Shown: positions 1 to 8,539 of the stretch, one piece after another
Numbering within the stretch: position 1 is the stretch's first letter
Layout of the letters: the number at the start of each line of letters is the position of its first letter
Source of the DNA: Lachnospiraceae bacterium
GTDB lineage: Bacteria; Bacillota; Clostridia; Lachnospirales; Lachnospiraceae
DNA: 52,552 nucleotides
Direction of reading: 5' to 3'
Assembly (NCBI GenBank): GCA_019421365.1
Contig: JAHZFJ010000030.1
Span: forward strand, 1 to 52,552
Notes under the pieces: model-generated
Told to the model about the DNA's origin: nothing
Database searches by the model: none
Seen by the model: the letters and a program-made list of their open reading frames with translations, nothing else
Program-made: the position numbers and the translations under genes

Positions 1-87
1 TACCAGAAATTCAGAAATGAAGAGATTACAGAAAAAGAATATTTAGACTGGAAAGCAAAATATCCTCAAAATCAAAATGATATATAA
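1..87 (+). CDS. C-terminal end of a small hypothetical protein (partial)
   Basis: An open frame runs from the window edge to a TAA at 85-87 and encodes 28 residues ending in KAKYPQNQNDI. The stretch NEEITEKEYLDWKAKYP has the pattern short acidic/basic helix, I-T-x-x-E-Y, helix. The same pattern ends the two small proteins near the recombinase at 8186 and 8717, for example LITKEEYQWCLEQ. The start lies outside the window, so family and function cannot be assigned. The stop is 13 bases before the next possible start at 101, with AAGGCGG between, so the two were probably cotranscribed. Confidence 0.55.
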   Translation, partial: YQKFRNEEITEKEYLDWKAKYPQNQNDI

Positions 88-137
88 GGCGGTATGTAAT
101 ATGAGCAATCAAGATTCAAATACCAAAAAAATAGCAT

Positions 138-1772
138 ATGGTGAATTACACTTTTTATTATCCTTTTAAATTTGATAATAAATATTCCTATACTCAGATT
201 CATAAAAAAATAGAAAAAAGCCCACTATTGTTTACAGATGAATATCAGCAAAAGGTCATGGACTCTTTAGGCTATTCTCTAGTTGAAACCTTTAACGATA
301 TAAAAAAAGAATTTGAAGCTTCAAGCTCACTTAATAATCCTTGCATATTAAAAATGAGCGATTATCAAAAATATAAATCCATGAAATGTGCTCCCATGTC
401 CATAAATCCCGATGATATATTGTTAGAAATCGAAAGTGGTGAATCTTCAATAAAGTTCTATATCAAAGATGCTGATTTAGAGCTACTAAATCAAAGAATC
501 ATACGTTTACAAGAAGAATATGATATTTCTTTGAAATTTTATGGTCACAATTTCACCAACCGACAAGATCGCTTTCTTCTTCTTCCTCTCAAAATAGAAC
601 TAGAAAACGGAAAATTCACTTGGCTATACCCATTAATATATCTTTTTGAAAATAATATGGGAATATTAAAACTGGAACTACCTATATTTGATTCCTGCAT
701 TGAACCTTTATTAGAAAATGATTATGATAGATTCCTCAAAAAAATTATAAATAAGTGGAAAATAAAAAATTACAACTCCGAAATGACTCTGTCTTCCATC
801 CAGAATTTTTATTTAAGTAATCTTCTTGATGATATTAAAATAGACATGGTTTCATATTCCAATGAGCTAAAAAATATAATATTAATAGATTTTGATGGAA
901 TACCACAACACATAAATTCTATTCCAAACGATGTGAAGGAAGATTTGTTTAGAATAATTTGTGCACCAGTTCCTTCTAGAAACAATACCACCTATACCAA
1001 AGATGCTGATGAATATCTAAAAAATCACAGTTGGGGAGGACATGGTGTAAAATATATTGCTAAATCTACTGGTGGTTGTCTTTCTTTTATAGATAAAACA
1101 ATATTAGATTATGTCTCTGATGATTATAAGACAGAAACAAAAACCTCTGTGCTTACTCCATTTAATGACTACTATAATTTATGCAATAAGCTAGCACGAG
1201 ATTTGTGTGTAAATGTTGAATTTGCTTTAATAATAATTCTCTTAAAAAAGACCAATGAATCAAATGACTACTTCAATAAAATTGCATCTATGAAAAAATT
1301 ATCAGATACACGAATTGAGTATAATAAAAATGTATTGTTTATCTCAGAACTTCAAGAAAATTGCTATGGTTCAGTTAGCGAACAAACAGCCCTTTTAGAA
1401 AAAATGATGCCACATTATTTCAAACACGAAATCACATCTGCAAAAAGTACAGCAATAAATAACATACTTCAGCAAAATGAACAAGAAAAAAATGAACGGT
1501 TTCAAAATTACATTTCAACTGGTGGTTTGATTCTAACGTTGATATTCGGTTTACCATCATTGTATGAAACATTAACTATATTTAGAAGGTTATTTTCGTT
1601 TTACCCTTATAATATTCCTTATCTCACATTAGAAAATACTAGTATAATATTGTGGCTTACATTAAATGGAATAATTATTTTAAAAATTTATTTAAGAAAA
1701 TACTCTCCAAAAATAAAAAAGTATTGTCATTTGATTGTCACTAGACGTAGAAAGAGCCAAGAAAGCCCGTAA
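138..1772 (+). CDS. Unknown protein with two C-terminal membrane segments; probable frameshifted 5' end
   Basis: I do not recognise the family. The long frame encodes 544 residues: a soluble region of about 450 residues, then two hydrophobic segments (roughly 463-480 and 502-520) and a basic tail. The ATG at 138 has no ribosome site. An ATG at 101 does have one (AAGGCGG, 87-93) and opens a short frame beginning MSNQDSNTKKIAYGELHF that stops at 167-169. The two frames meet at the five-T run 152-156; removing one T would join GELHF to YYPFKFD. The true gene therefore probably starts at 101 and carries a one-base frameshift, either real or a read error. The end overlaps a terminator hairpin shared with guaA. 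A CorA-like soluble-plus-two-TM layout is possible but unsupported by a diagnostic motif. Confidence 0.6.
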   Translation: MVNYTFYYPFKFDNKYSYTQIHKKIEKSPLLFTDEYQQKVMDSLGYSLVETFNDIKKEFEASSSLNNPCILKMSDYQKYKSMKCAPMSINPDDILLEIESGESSIKFYIKDADLELLNQRIIRLQEEYDISLKFYGHNFTNRQDRFLLLPLKIELENGKFTWLYPLIYLFENNMGILKLELPIFDSCIEPLLENDYDRFLKKIINKWKIKNYNSEMTLSSIQNFYLSNLLDDIKIDMVSYSNELKNIILIDFDGIPQHINSIPNDVKEDLFRIICAPVPSRNNTTYTKDADEYLKNHSWGGHGVKYIAKSTGGCLSFIDKTILDYVSDDYKTETKTSVLTPFNDYYNLCNKLARDLCVNVEFALIIILLKKTNESNDYFNKIASMKKLSDTRIEYNKNVLFISELQENCYGSVSEQTALLEKMMPHYFKHEITSAKSTAINNILQQNEQEKNERFQNYISTGGLILTLIFGLPSLYETLTIFRRLFSFYPYNIPYLTLENTSIILWLTLNGIIILKIYLRKYSPKIKKYCHLIVTRRRKSQESP

Positions 1773-1800
1773 AATAGGCATTTCTTGGCTCATATATTTT
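1754..1800. terminator. Bidirectional terminator between the convergent unknown gene and guaA
   Basis: A perfect 11-bp inverted repeat, GAGCCAAGAAA (1754-1764) and TTTCTTGGCTC (1781-1791), encloses a 16-base loop and is followed on the plus strand by TATATTTTATT. The left arm lies inside the last codons of the plus-strand gene and the loop holds its stop codon. The guaA stop is at 1799, so one hairpin can serve both transcripts. Confidence 0.75.
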
Positions 1801-3340
1801 ATTCAAACTCAATCGTAGCCGGTGGTTTCCCCGTACAATCATAAAGTACTCTATTAACACCCTTAACTTCATTTACAATTCTGCTAGATACTTTACCGAT
1901 TACTTCCCAAGGAAGTTCAGCAAATTCAGCTGTCATGAAGTCTGAAGTTGTTACGGCACGTAATGCGATAGCGTAGTCGTATGTTCTTTCGTCTCCCATA
2001 CAACCAACTGAACGCATGTTAGTTAACGCTGCGAAATATTGGCCGATTTCTTTGTCGATTCCGGCTTTCGCGATTTCTTCACGGTAGATGAAGTCAGCAT
2101 CTTGAACGATACGTACTTTCTCTGGTGTGATGTCACCGATGATACGGATTGCAAGACCTGGGCCTGGGAAAGGTTGTCTGAATACAAGGTTCTCAGGAAT
2201 TCCAAGTTCAAGACCTGTTTTACGTACTTCATCTTTGAATAATTGACGAAGTGGTTCGATGATTTCTTTGAAATCTACATAATCAGGAAGTCCTCCAACG
2301 TTGTGGTGAGACTTGATTACTGCTGATTTACCAAGACCACTTTCGATAACGTCTGGGTAAATAGTTCCCTGAACTAAGAAATCAACTGTACCGATTTTCT
2401 TTGCTTCTTCTTCGAATACACGAATGAATTCTTCACCGATAATTTTACGTTTTTCTTCTGGTTCAGATACACCAGCTAATTTGCTATAGAAACGTTCCTG
2501 TGCATTAACGCGAATGAAGTTTAGGTCGAACTGTCCGTTTGGACCAAATACTGCTTCTACTTCATCCCCTTCGTTCTTACGTAATAGACCGTGATCAACG
2601 AAGATACATGTTAATTGTTTACCTACTGCTTTAGATAGCATGACTGCTGCTACAGAGGAATCTACACCACCTGATAATGCACATAATACTTTACCGTCAC
2701 CAACTTTTTCACGAATCGCTTTAATAGATTCTTCCGCGAATGAGCTCATGATCCAATCACCTGAACAGTTACATACATTATATACGAAATCGTGGAACAT
2801 CTTTGTTCCTTCTACTGTATGAACAACTTCTGGGTGGAATTGAACAGCATATAGATTCTTCTCTGGGCTTTCCATTCCTGCTACTGGGCAAGACTGTGTT
2901 GTTGCAGTTACCTTGAAACCTTCTGGTAATTTAGCGATGTAGTCGGTATGGCTCATCCAACATACTGTTTCTTTTGAAACATTTGCAAATAATTTAGAAG
3001 AAGGATCTGTAGTTACTTCTGCTTTACCGTATTCTCTAACTGGTGCTGGACTAACTTCACCACCAAGTAAATATGTCATTAACTGAGCGCCATAGCAGAT
3101 TCCAAGTACTGGAATGCCTAGCTCAAATAATTCTTTGCTACAACGTGGAGATTCCTCTAGATATACACTAGCTGGACCTCCTGTTAAGATAATACCCTTA
3201 GGATTGATTTCTTTAATGCGTTCAATACTTGTATCATAAGGTAATACTTCACAATATACATTGCATTCTCTAACACGTCTTGCAATTAACTGATTGTATT
3301 GTCCACCAAAATCAAGTACAATAACCATTTCCTTATTCAC
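1799..3340 (-). CDS. guaA: GMP synthase (glutamine-hydrolysing)
   Basis: Converts XMP, ATP and glutamine to GMP in the cytoplasm, the last step of guanine nucleotide synthesis. The 513-residue product has the full family layout: a class I glutamine amidotransferase domain with nucleophile Cys82 (GICYGAQ) and partner His169/Glu171 (FHPE), an ATP-pyrophosphatase P-loop SGGVDSS at 223-229, and the C-terminal dimerisation domain ending in GKPPATIEFE. The start chosen is GTG at 3338-3340, placed seven bases after AGGAGG; the frame extends upstream to 3364 but that start has no ribosome site. It is monocistronic and convergent with the preceding gene. No purine-riboswitch signature was seen in the 350 bases upstream. 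Confidence 0.97.
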   Translation of the reverse strand: MNKEMVIVLDFGGQYNQLIARRVRECNVYCEVLPYDTSIERIKEINPKGIILTGGPASVYLEESPRCSKELFELGIPVLGICYGAQLMTYLLGGEVSPAPVREYGKAEVTTDPSSKLFANVSKETVCWMSHTDYIAKLPEGFKVTATTQSCPVAGMESPEKNLYAVQFHPEVVHTVEGTKMFHDFVYNVCNCSGDWIMSSFAEESIKAIREKVGDGKVLCALSGGVDSSVAAVMLSKAVGKQLTCIFVDHGLLRKNEGDEVEAVFGPNGQFDLNFIRVNAQERFYSKLAGVSEPEEKRKIIGEEFIRVFEEEAKKIGTVDFLVQGTIYPDVIESGLGKSAVIKSHHNVGGLPDYVDFKEIIEPLRQLFKDEVRKTGLELGIPENLVFRQPFPGPGLAIRIIGDITPEKVRIVQDADFIYREEIAKAGIDKEIGQYFAALTNMRSVGCMGDERTYDYAIALRAVTTSDFMTAEFAELPWEVIGKVSSRIVNEVKGVNRVLYDCTGKPPATIEFE

Positions 3341-3627
3341 GTGAATTCCTCCTATTTCTTTCATCTGATTCGTATTAATTGCAGTAACTATTATGGTAAT
3401 AGCTCATGGCACTGGTACCACAATCTTCACAATCTCTATTCTACTAATCGTCACACAATACTTATATCATACAACAATATTTCTGTTTTAACTAGAGTCA
3501 AATGTATTTTTTCATAATATGTCACATGTACTCATATTTTATCATAAATGATTGTACTTTTGTCACAACCACTTTTGACCAAGGGTTAATATTTACTTAT
3601 GTTACTTATTCTGTTTACTTATAACTC

Positions 3628-3656
3628 TTGCAATACCCACATATATTATATACAAT
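3628..3656 (+). promoter_or_regulatory. Candidate sigma-A promoter for the 49-aa gene
   Basis: TTGCAA (3628-3633) and TACAAT (3651-3656) are separated by 17 bases and lie about 37 bases before the ATG. A second possible pair is TTGACC about 55 bases further upstream with TATGTT 17 bases beyond it. The match is by eye against the TTGACA/TATAAT consensus. Confidence 0.4.
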
Positions 3657-3692
3657 ATATGTATACAAGCTTTAATTAAAGGAGTTAAAACA

Positions 3693-3842
3693 ATGGAAGA
3701 AATGAATACAAAACAATTAGCAGAATTAGTAGCTGTTCTTATTGATAAATTAATCGGTGATGATCGCATGGAAGATTTACAGAAAGCTACCACAGATCCT
3801 GCGGAACGTGATCGTTTATTAAAAGAATACAACTTAATCTAG
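3693..3842 (+). CDS. Small conserved-looking hypothetical protein (49 aa)
   Basis: The frame starts at ATG 3693, eight bases after AAAGGAG, and ends at TAG 3840-3842. It encodes 49 residues, MEEMNTKQLAELVAVLIDKL at the start and ERDRLLKEYNLI at the end. The product is soluble, strongly helical and charged, with no cysteines or membrane segment. It has its own promoter-like elements and a terminator-like hairpin immediately after. I infer a real gene from the ribosome site, the flanking signals and the amphipathic pattern; the function is unknown. Confidence 0.7.
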   Translation: MEEMNTKQLAELVAVLIDKLIGDDRMEDLQKATTDPAERDRLLKEYNLI

Positions 3843-3857
3843 TGATAATTCTAACGA

Positions 3858-3890
3858 TGCCCTTCTAAGAAGGCGCACTGTTTTTTATTT
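3858..3890 (+). terminator. Intrinsic terminator after the 49-aa gene
   Basis: GCCCTTC (3859-3865) and GAAGGC (3869-3874) form a short stem with one bulged base, followed after seven bases by a T-rich tract at 3881-3890. It sits 16 bases after the stop codon. Confidence 0.6.
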
Positions 3891-4002
3891 TAATTCTGTA
3901 CCATAATTCTATATCCTTTGAATAATCTGTTACTCTGCTGCATATATTTAAATTTTGGTGAATTTTCTATTCATAATTTCTCCTACTTTTTAATACGCTA
4001 TT

Positions 4003-4017
4003 AGTAATCGTATTACT
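4003..4017. promoter_or_regulatory. Short dyad before the DUF6512-like gene
   Basis: AGTAAT-CGT-ATTACT is a perfect six-base inverted repeat about 22 bases before the start codon at 4040 and just upstream of AAAGGAGG. Its position would suit an operator overlapping the transcription start, but no regulator is identified. Confidence 0.3.
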
Positions 4018-4039
4018 GATCGGTAAAAGGAGGACTCCA

Positions 4040-4567
4040 ATGGAGCATCTAAAATCATGGCATATTGTAGGTGCGATTTTCACCTTAATACTAGGTACCC
4101 TGCTGCATTTTACTTATGATTGGTCAGGCGCAAATGATTTCATATCTTATATCGCGCCAGTTAACGAAAGCATCTGGGAGCATCAGAAATTATTGTTTAC
4201 ACCGATGCTTTTATTTATGATCATCGAGTTATTCGCCTATGGAAAAGAACTTCCTAATTTTATTCAAGTGAAAGTCTTATCTATAATAGTGGGAATCGTA
4301 GTTACTATAACTTCTTATTATACCTACTCAGGGATCATCGGAAACAATTTCTTAATTGCTGATATTGGGACATTTGTAATAGGTACTCTTGTAGCTTATC
4401 TGTTTAGCTATCATTTTCTTCAAACTACGTGTTTTAGTTCCCCTGTATCCAAAATTATAATGTTGATTCTCCTAGTTATATTAATCCTATGCTTTGTACT
4501 ATTCACCGTGGATCCTCCACGAATTCCTTTGTTTCAAGACTCACCTACCGGGACATATGGAAGATAA
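4040..4567 (+). CDS. DUF6512-like integral membrane protein
   Basis: The 175-residue product has about six hydrophobic segments and the N-terminal pattern KSWHIVGAIFTLILGTLLHF, followed by a conserved NESIWEHQKLLF turn. This pattern recalls the small Firmicute membrane family DUF6512, assigned here from memory. Its biochemical role is not known. The start follows AAAGGAGG by seven bases. The gene stands alone and converges on the rhodanese gene, with a palindromic repeat in between. Confidence 0.65.
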   Translation: MEHLKSWHIVGAIFTLILGTLLHFTYDWSGANDFISYIAPVNESIWEHQKLLFTPMLLFMIIELFAYGKELPNFIQVKVLSIIVGIVVTITSYYTYSGIIGNNFLIADIGTFVIGTLVAYLFSYHFLQTTCFSSPVSKIIMLILLVILILCFVLFTVDPPRIPLFQDSPTGTYGR

Positions 4568-4581
4568 TCTGTAACTTACTC

Positions 4582-4773
4582 AAACTTTGCACATAAAAAA
4601 CTTTATTTAAAGTAGGTAACTACTATATTCATAAGAAAAACTATCTGAACACGTCAGTATTTGATTTCGCAAAGCGAAATCTTAGTACTGCTACGTGTGA
4701 AAGCTAAGCGAGAGCGGGTTTTTCGTTGAATATAACAGTTACCTACTCATCGAAATCTTCAAGTGCGAAGTTT
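4582..4773. repeat. Palindromic repeat, copy 1 (192 bp, with internal insertion)
   Basis: The ends are inverted copies: CTTTGCAC on the left and GTGCGAAG on the right, after which about 55 bases of each arm remain largely complementary. The repeat shares long blocks with 5676-5841 and 8540-8704, including AAGCGAGAGCG and CATAAGAAAAACTATCTG, in the same orientation. This copy has about 25 extra central bases, including its own small hairpin TTTCGCAAAGCGAAA. It ends 18 bases 3' of the rhodanese stop codon. Confidence 0.85.
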
Positions 4774-4791
4774 GAGTTGCTCATTAGTTTA

Positions 4792-5214
4792 TTACCTCAC
4801 CACATCATATGGCCAATCTATAATTCCACCAAATTCCTTTATGTTCGTATAACCTAGCTCAGCAAGCTGTAATGCCGCCTCCTTGCTTCGTACTCCACTA
4901 CGGCAATATATTAATAATTGTTGATTTTTATCTGATAAAACGTCTGTTACTTTCTCATCAATTTCATCAAGAGGAAGTAACGTGGCGTTTTCTATATGAC
5001 TTGCATCGTACTCTGCCTTCGTTCTCACATCAAGAATCACATAATCTTTTTGGCTATCAATGATTTTCTTTGCATCAGTTGCTGTAATCTGTTCGTATAA
5101 TATTATATCTTGACTTGTACTCATACTCTTTTCTTCAGTTCCTTTCTCTAATGTTCTGCGATTGCATGCGGCGATAAACACGATTAGTAGTATAATCCAA
5201 AAAAACTTCTTCAT
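4792..5214 (-). CDS. Rhodanese-domain lipoprotein
   Basis: A 140-residue single-domain rhodanese attached to the membrane. The N-terminus MKKFFWIILLIVFIAAC is a lipoprotein signal with lipobox Cys17. The domain runs from about 38 to 140 with the DVRTKAEYDASHI motif and active-site loop CRSGVRS, Cys104 being the predicted persulfide-carrying residue. The ATG at 5212-5214 follows AGGAGG by six bases, which favours it over the longer frame to 5268. Such proteins usually transfer sulfur or act as redox relays outside the membrane; the acceptor is not evident here. The gene is monocistronic and a palindromic repeat begins 18 bases after the stop. Confidence 0.85.
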   Translation of the reverse strand: MKKFFWIILLIVFIAACNRRTLEKGTEEKSMSTSQDIILYEQITATDAKKIIDSQKDYVILDVRTKAEYDASHIENATLLPLDEIDEKVTDVLSDKNQQLLIYCRSGVRSKEAALQLAELGYTNIKEFGGIIDWPYDVVR

Positions 5215-5675
<461 letters not shown>

Positions 5676-5841
5676 ACTTCGCACATAAAAAACTTCATTT
5701 AGAGTAGATAATTGCTATATTCATAAGAAAAACTATCTGAGCACGTCAGCACTGTATTGATTACGTGCGAAGCTAAGCGAGAGCGAGTTTTTCGTTGAAT
5801 ATATCAGTTAGCTACTCCTTGAAATTTTCAAGTGCGAAGTT
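5676..5841. repeat. Palindromic repeat, copy 2 (166 bp)
   Basis: Terminal inverted repeat ACTTCGCAC / GTGCGAAGT with long, roughly 80 percent complementary arms; for example GAGTAGATAATTGC faces GCTACTC and the CTATATTC block faces GAATATAT. It is the closest relative of copy 3. It begins about 19 bases 3' of the stop codon of the cotJC 3' half and lies outside the intervening element. Confidence 0.9.
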
Positions 5842-5860
5842 TGGGGTAATTACTTAACCT

Positions 5861-6213
5861 CTATTCCCTTTCTATTTTCTCTTGTACAATCTGAATCGCT
5901 TCACCTAATCTTTGATAATGTACAATTTCTCTTGCTCGCAAGAATCGGATAGGATCACTTACATCAGTATCACGCACATTAGATAGAATCGTATCATATA
6001 AACATTGTGCTTTTTGTTCTGCAACCATATCCTCATGTAGAAGCATCAGAACATTTTCCTTTGAGCTATAGCTAGGGAATTTAAATTCCGGTATACCACA
6101 ATCCAGCTTTGCGAACATGTCACTGGTTTCGTCTTCTGGAAGATTCTTAGTTAATTGATATAGTATCGCACTAACAACCTCCATATGGGCTAATTCTTCT
6201 GTACCTACAGAAG
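5861..6213 (-). CDS. cotJC: Spore-coat manganese catalase CotJC, detached 3' half
   Basis: This encodes the C-terminal 111 residues of a CotJC/manganese-catalase-family protein, from GTEELAH to the end. It includes HEDMVAEQKAQ (the third carboxylate ligand) and REIVHYQR, the second ExxH ligand pair. There is no ribosome site; the frame stays open upstream of the ATG at 6182-6184, through the core site to a stop at 6242, overlapping the end of the recombinase gene. The missing N-terminal 64 residues are encoded at 19247-19438 in the same frame. As it stands this is a headless fragment; joined at the 12-bp core it completes a 175-residue enzyme. Confidence 0.9.
6196..6213. other. Left attachment site of the cotJC intervening element
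   Basis: CTTCTGTA-CC-TACAGAAG is a perfect 8+2+8 dyad. Bases 6196-6207 are identical to 19246-19257. The non-palindromic centre CC/GG (6204-6205) is what a large serine recombinase needs to set direction. The cotJC-derived half is on the low-coordinate side and the element-derived half on the high side. The recombinase stop codon is only 28 bases away. Confidence 0.85.
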
Positions 6214-6234
6214 CATCAATAGAAACTCGATTTA

Positions 6235-8163
6235 CTATTCCTTATTTACTAAGTGTACCCTCCAACCATGAGGTAACCCCTTGTAATATATATCATACGT
6301 ATCTAAAGCAATACGTACGATCCTATCCACTACTTCTTGACAGACCGTATCATTGAATCTGATTCCATATATTATATCCTCTAAGATTTTCTTTATGGAT
6401 TCCTCTCTGTCTATAAGATTATTATAATCTGGATTATTACTATTCAGATCATTATAATTCATATTGTCATGATTTAATTCAGCCATAGCTATATTAATAT
6501 CGTTTTTACCATCTACATAACTGTCGCGATACTTACTGTCTTTGTTATTTTCCTTATTATCATCTTTAATTTCATCTTTATTACTCTCTATATTTCCTTC
6601 TACATTCCCTTCCGTAGTAATTTCTTCATTAACTTCCTCATCACCTTCAACAGCTCCTTGTACCTTCCTCCCCATAATTCTTTTGTACAATTCTTCTTCC
6701 TTACCACATTCTTCCCTAGCTGTAACAAACTCGTCTTCTGTTATGTAGTTTTTTCTATAAGCAAGTAATAATCGTCTCCGTTCTTCTTCTATCTCTACTA
6801 GTTTATCTTGTATCTCATTATAGCCTTCCACTCTAGCAAAGCATCGTTTCATTAAATCCATCATTTGGTTTATAAACTCTTCCTTGTTTATTGGTAACTG
6901 TGCGGCAATCTTCTTAATCATTTCTACCAACTCTTCATTCTTAATGCAGGTGCTGATGCAGACTCTATTTTTTCTTACCTTAATATTCTCATCTACGAAA
7001 TTCAGATCTACTTTATTAGTATCTCGATTATCCTCATTGAAGAAGTTATCTTCATTAATATTATTCTCATTAACGTTACTTCTATTTACTTTATTTCCAA
7101 TTACATCATTCTCACATACGCTATTCACATCTACCCCGTCCACATCTACTTTATCGAAATCCACACCCTCCCCACCATGATAACATCTCCAAACAAGATA
7201 CAAGCTTTCATCCTTCCGAATCCTCGACCTTGCTATATAGTATCTACCACAGCTTCCACATACAATCTTTCCTGAGAATGCGTATCGATTACTTTCTCTT
7301 TCCTTACTTGCCATCTTCCTTGCCCTACTATCTAAGATTACTCGAACCTGATTGAATACCTCTCTAGAAATTATGGGGGTATGGTGATTGGTTACCAGCA
7401 CATACTCCTCTTCTCCGTAATTATACCGTTTTTCATGTGTTAGATAGTCAGGCGTATATGTCTTCTTCTGAAGTAAATCACCACAGTACTTCTCATTACG
7501 CAAGATACGTAGGATTACTGAACTTGACCATTTCTTTGCCCGAAGAGGTAGAATCCCCTCTTCTCGCAATTCATTAGCAATCACGTAAGTTCCTTTCCCT
7601 TCGAGCAAGAACTTATCGTAGATTCTACATACCACTTTTGCTCCATCTTCATTCCGATAGATATGACCATTCTTCACATCGTATCCAAGCATGCTTGAAC
7701 CAAATACTACACCTTGTTCCATGCGCCTTTTTTGCCCCCATTTGACACGTTCAGAAGTACGTCTGCTTTCCTCCTGTGCAATGGAGGAAAGTATAGTCAG
7801 ACGTAGCTCTGCATCAGGGTCTAATGTATTGATATTGTCATTTAAGAAGAATACTCCCACTCCATATCTCTTAAGCTCTCTGGTATAATAGACACTATCA
7901 AGGGTATTTCTAGCGAAACGTGATATTTCCTTGGTAATGATCATCTGAAACTTTCCTTCTCTTGCATCATCAATCATATGATTGAATGCTTTTCTCTTCT
8001 TGGTACTCGTACCGGACAGCCCCTCATCCGCATAGATCTTATATAGTTGCCATCCATCGGTTCGGCTTATGTATTCCCTGAAATATCTCTGTTGGCTCTC
8101 AAAAGAATTGGCTTGATCTTCTCTCTCTGTAGAAACTCGGCAATAAGCTGCAACGTAGATCAT
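6235..8163 (-). CDS. Large serine recombinase, candidate cotJC excisionase
   Basis: Site-specific DNA recombinase of 642 residues. The resolvase domain (1-150) has catalytic Ser11 in YCRVSTE and the conserved SRFARN. The recombinase domain follows (about 155-270), then a zinc ribbon with Cys302, Cys305 and Cys327; the fourth ligand is probably Cys402 or Cys406. Between the third and fourth ligands sits an Asn/Asp-rich insertion (about 333-395), and a second Asn/Glu-rich tract spans about 501-590 after a coiled coil (430-500). The family usually runs 450-550 residues, so these tracts account for the extra length. The start follows GAGGGAG by five bases. It lies 22 bases after the small gene at 8186, and ends 28 bases from the left core site, a position typical of integrases acting on their own ends. 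Confidence 0.93.
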   Translation of the reverse strand: MIYVAAYCRVSTEREDQANSFESQQRYFREYISRTDGWQLYKIYADEGLSGTSTKKRKAFNHMIDDAREGKFQMIITKEISRFARNTLDSVYYTRELKRYGVGVFFLNDNINTLDPDAELRLTILSSIAQEESRRTSERVKWGQKRRMEQGVVFGSSMLGYDVKNGHIYRNEDGAKVVCRIYDKFLLEGKGTYVIANELREEGILPLRAKKWSSSVILRILRNEKYCGDLLQKKTYTPDYLTHEKRYNYGEEEYVLVTNHHTPIISREVFNQVRVILDSRARKMASKERESNRYAFSGKIVCGSCGRYYIARSRIRKDESLYLVWRCYHGGEGVDFDKVDVDGVDVNSVCENDVIGNKVNRSNVNENNINEDNFFNEDNRDTNKVDLNFVDENIKVRKNRVCISTCIKNEELVEMIKKIAAQLPINKEEFINQMMDLMKRCFARVEGYNEIQDKLVEIEEERRRLLLAYRKNYITEDEFVTAREECGKEEELYKRIMGRKVQGAVEGDEEVNEEITTEGNVEGNIESNKDEIKDDNKENNKDSKYRDSYVDGKNDINIAMAELNHDNMNYNDLNSNNPDYNNLIDREESIKKILEDIIYGIRFNDTVCQEVVDRIVRIALDTYDIYYKGLPHGWRVHLVNKE

Positions 8164-8185
8164 GTTTACTCCCTCTTCACAATTT

Positions 8186-8368
8186 CTACTTCTTCAATTG
8201 TTCTAAACACCATTGGTACTCTTCCTTCGTTATCAAATCATTCTTTAAAAGTGCTAACAGTAAGGCACTTTCATATACCTCTACAAAATCCGTATTTTGC
8301 TTTTTGGTGTTTTGCTTTTCACCTTCCGGCTCAATAATTACTTTTTTCTTATCCAACGCCTTACTCAC
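8186..8368 (-). CDS. Small protein upstream of the recombinase, candidate recombination directionality factor
   Basis: Up to 60 residues: a Lys/Glu/Asn-rich N-terminus and a C-terminal helical hairpin ALLKNDLITKEEYQWCLEQL that resembles SHOCT-like tails. The longest frame starts at GTG 8366-8368, but that codon abuts the GGAG; TTG at 8354-8356 is 11 bases after AAGGAG and may be the real start (56 residues). It shares the C-terminal motif with the 70-residue protein at 8717. It is 22 bases from the recombinase, so they are probably cotranscribed. Small partners of serine recombinases often set excision versus integration; that role here is inference from position only. Confidence 0.7.
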   Translation of the reverse strand: MSKALDKKKVIIEPEGEKQNTKKQNTDFVEVYESALLLALLKNDLITKEEYQWCLEQLKK

Positions 8369-8398
8369 TCCTTTTTCAATGCAAAACTACTCACCTTT

Positions 8399-8429
8399 AT
8401 ATATATGTATTCACCTTTGTCCCGTATTC
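8399..8429 (-). promoter_or_regulatory. Candidate sigma-E-type promoter for the recombinase operon
   Basis: Reading the minus strand, GAATACG (8429-8423) and CATATATAT (8407-8399) are 15 bases apart, about 30 bases before the small gene. The -10 resembles the sporulation sigma-E pattern CATAnnnT and the -35 resembles GAATATT in five of seven bases. AT-rich sequence makes chance matches common, so this is a weak call that fits the proposed mother-cell role. Confidence 0.35.
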
Positions 8430-8471
8430 AGAAAGAGCATAGAATATGCCTTTTGTTCTCTCCTATGAAAC

Positions 8472-8520
8472 AAAAAGATAATCCCGACACTACACCTGCA
8501 CCATGTATAGCGGGATTATC
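8472..8520 (-). terminator. Intrinsic terminator before the recombinase operon
   Basis: GATAATCCCG (8477-8486) pairs with CGGGATTATC (8511-8520). On the minus strand the stem is followed by TTTTTG, so it would stop transcripts coming from the 8717 gene before the recombinase promoter region. Confidence 0.75.
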
Positions 8521-8539
8521 CTTTAATTTAGATACTAAA

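Noticed and set aside
3341..3690. Purine riboswitch before guaA
   Set aside because: The conserved pairing segments and loop signatures of the guanine/adenine riboswitch were not found on the minus strand in this region.
3602..3832. Minus-strand frame of 76 residues
   Set aside because: It lies antisense to the 49-residue gene with a good ribosome site and terminator, has no ribosome site of its own, and its composition is that of a shadow frame.
6542..7180. Ser/Leu/Thr-rich plus-strand frames opposite the recombinase
   Set aside because: They arise from reading the Asn/Asp-rich repeat tracts on the wrong strand and have no ribosome sites.
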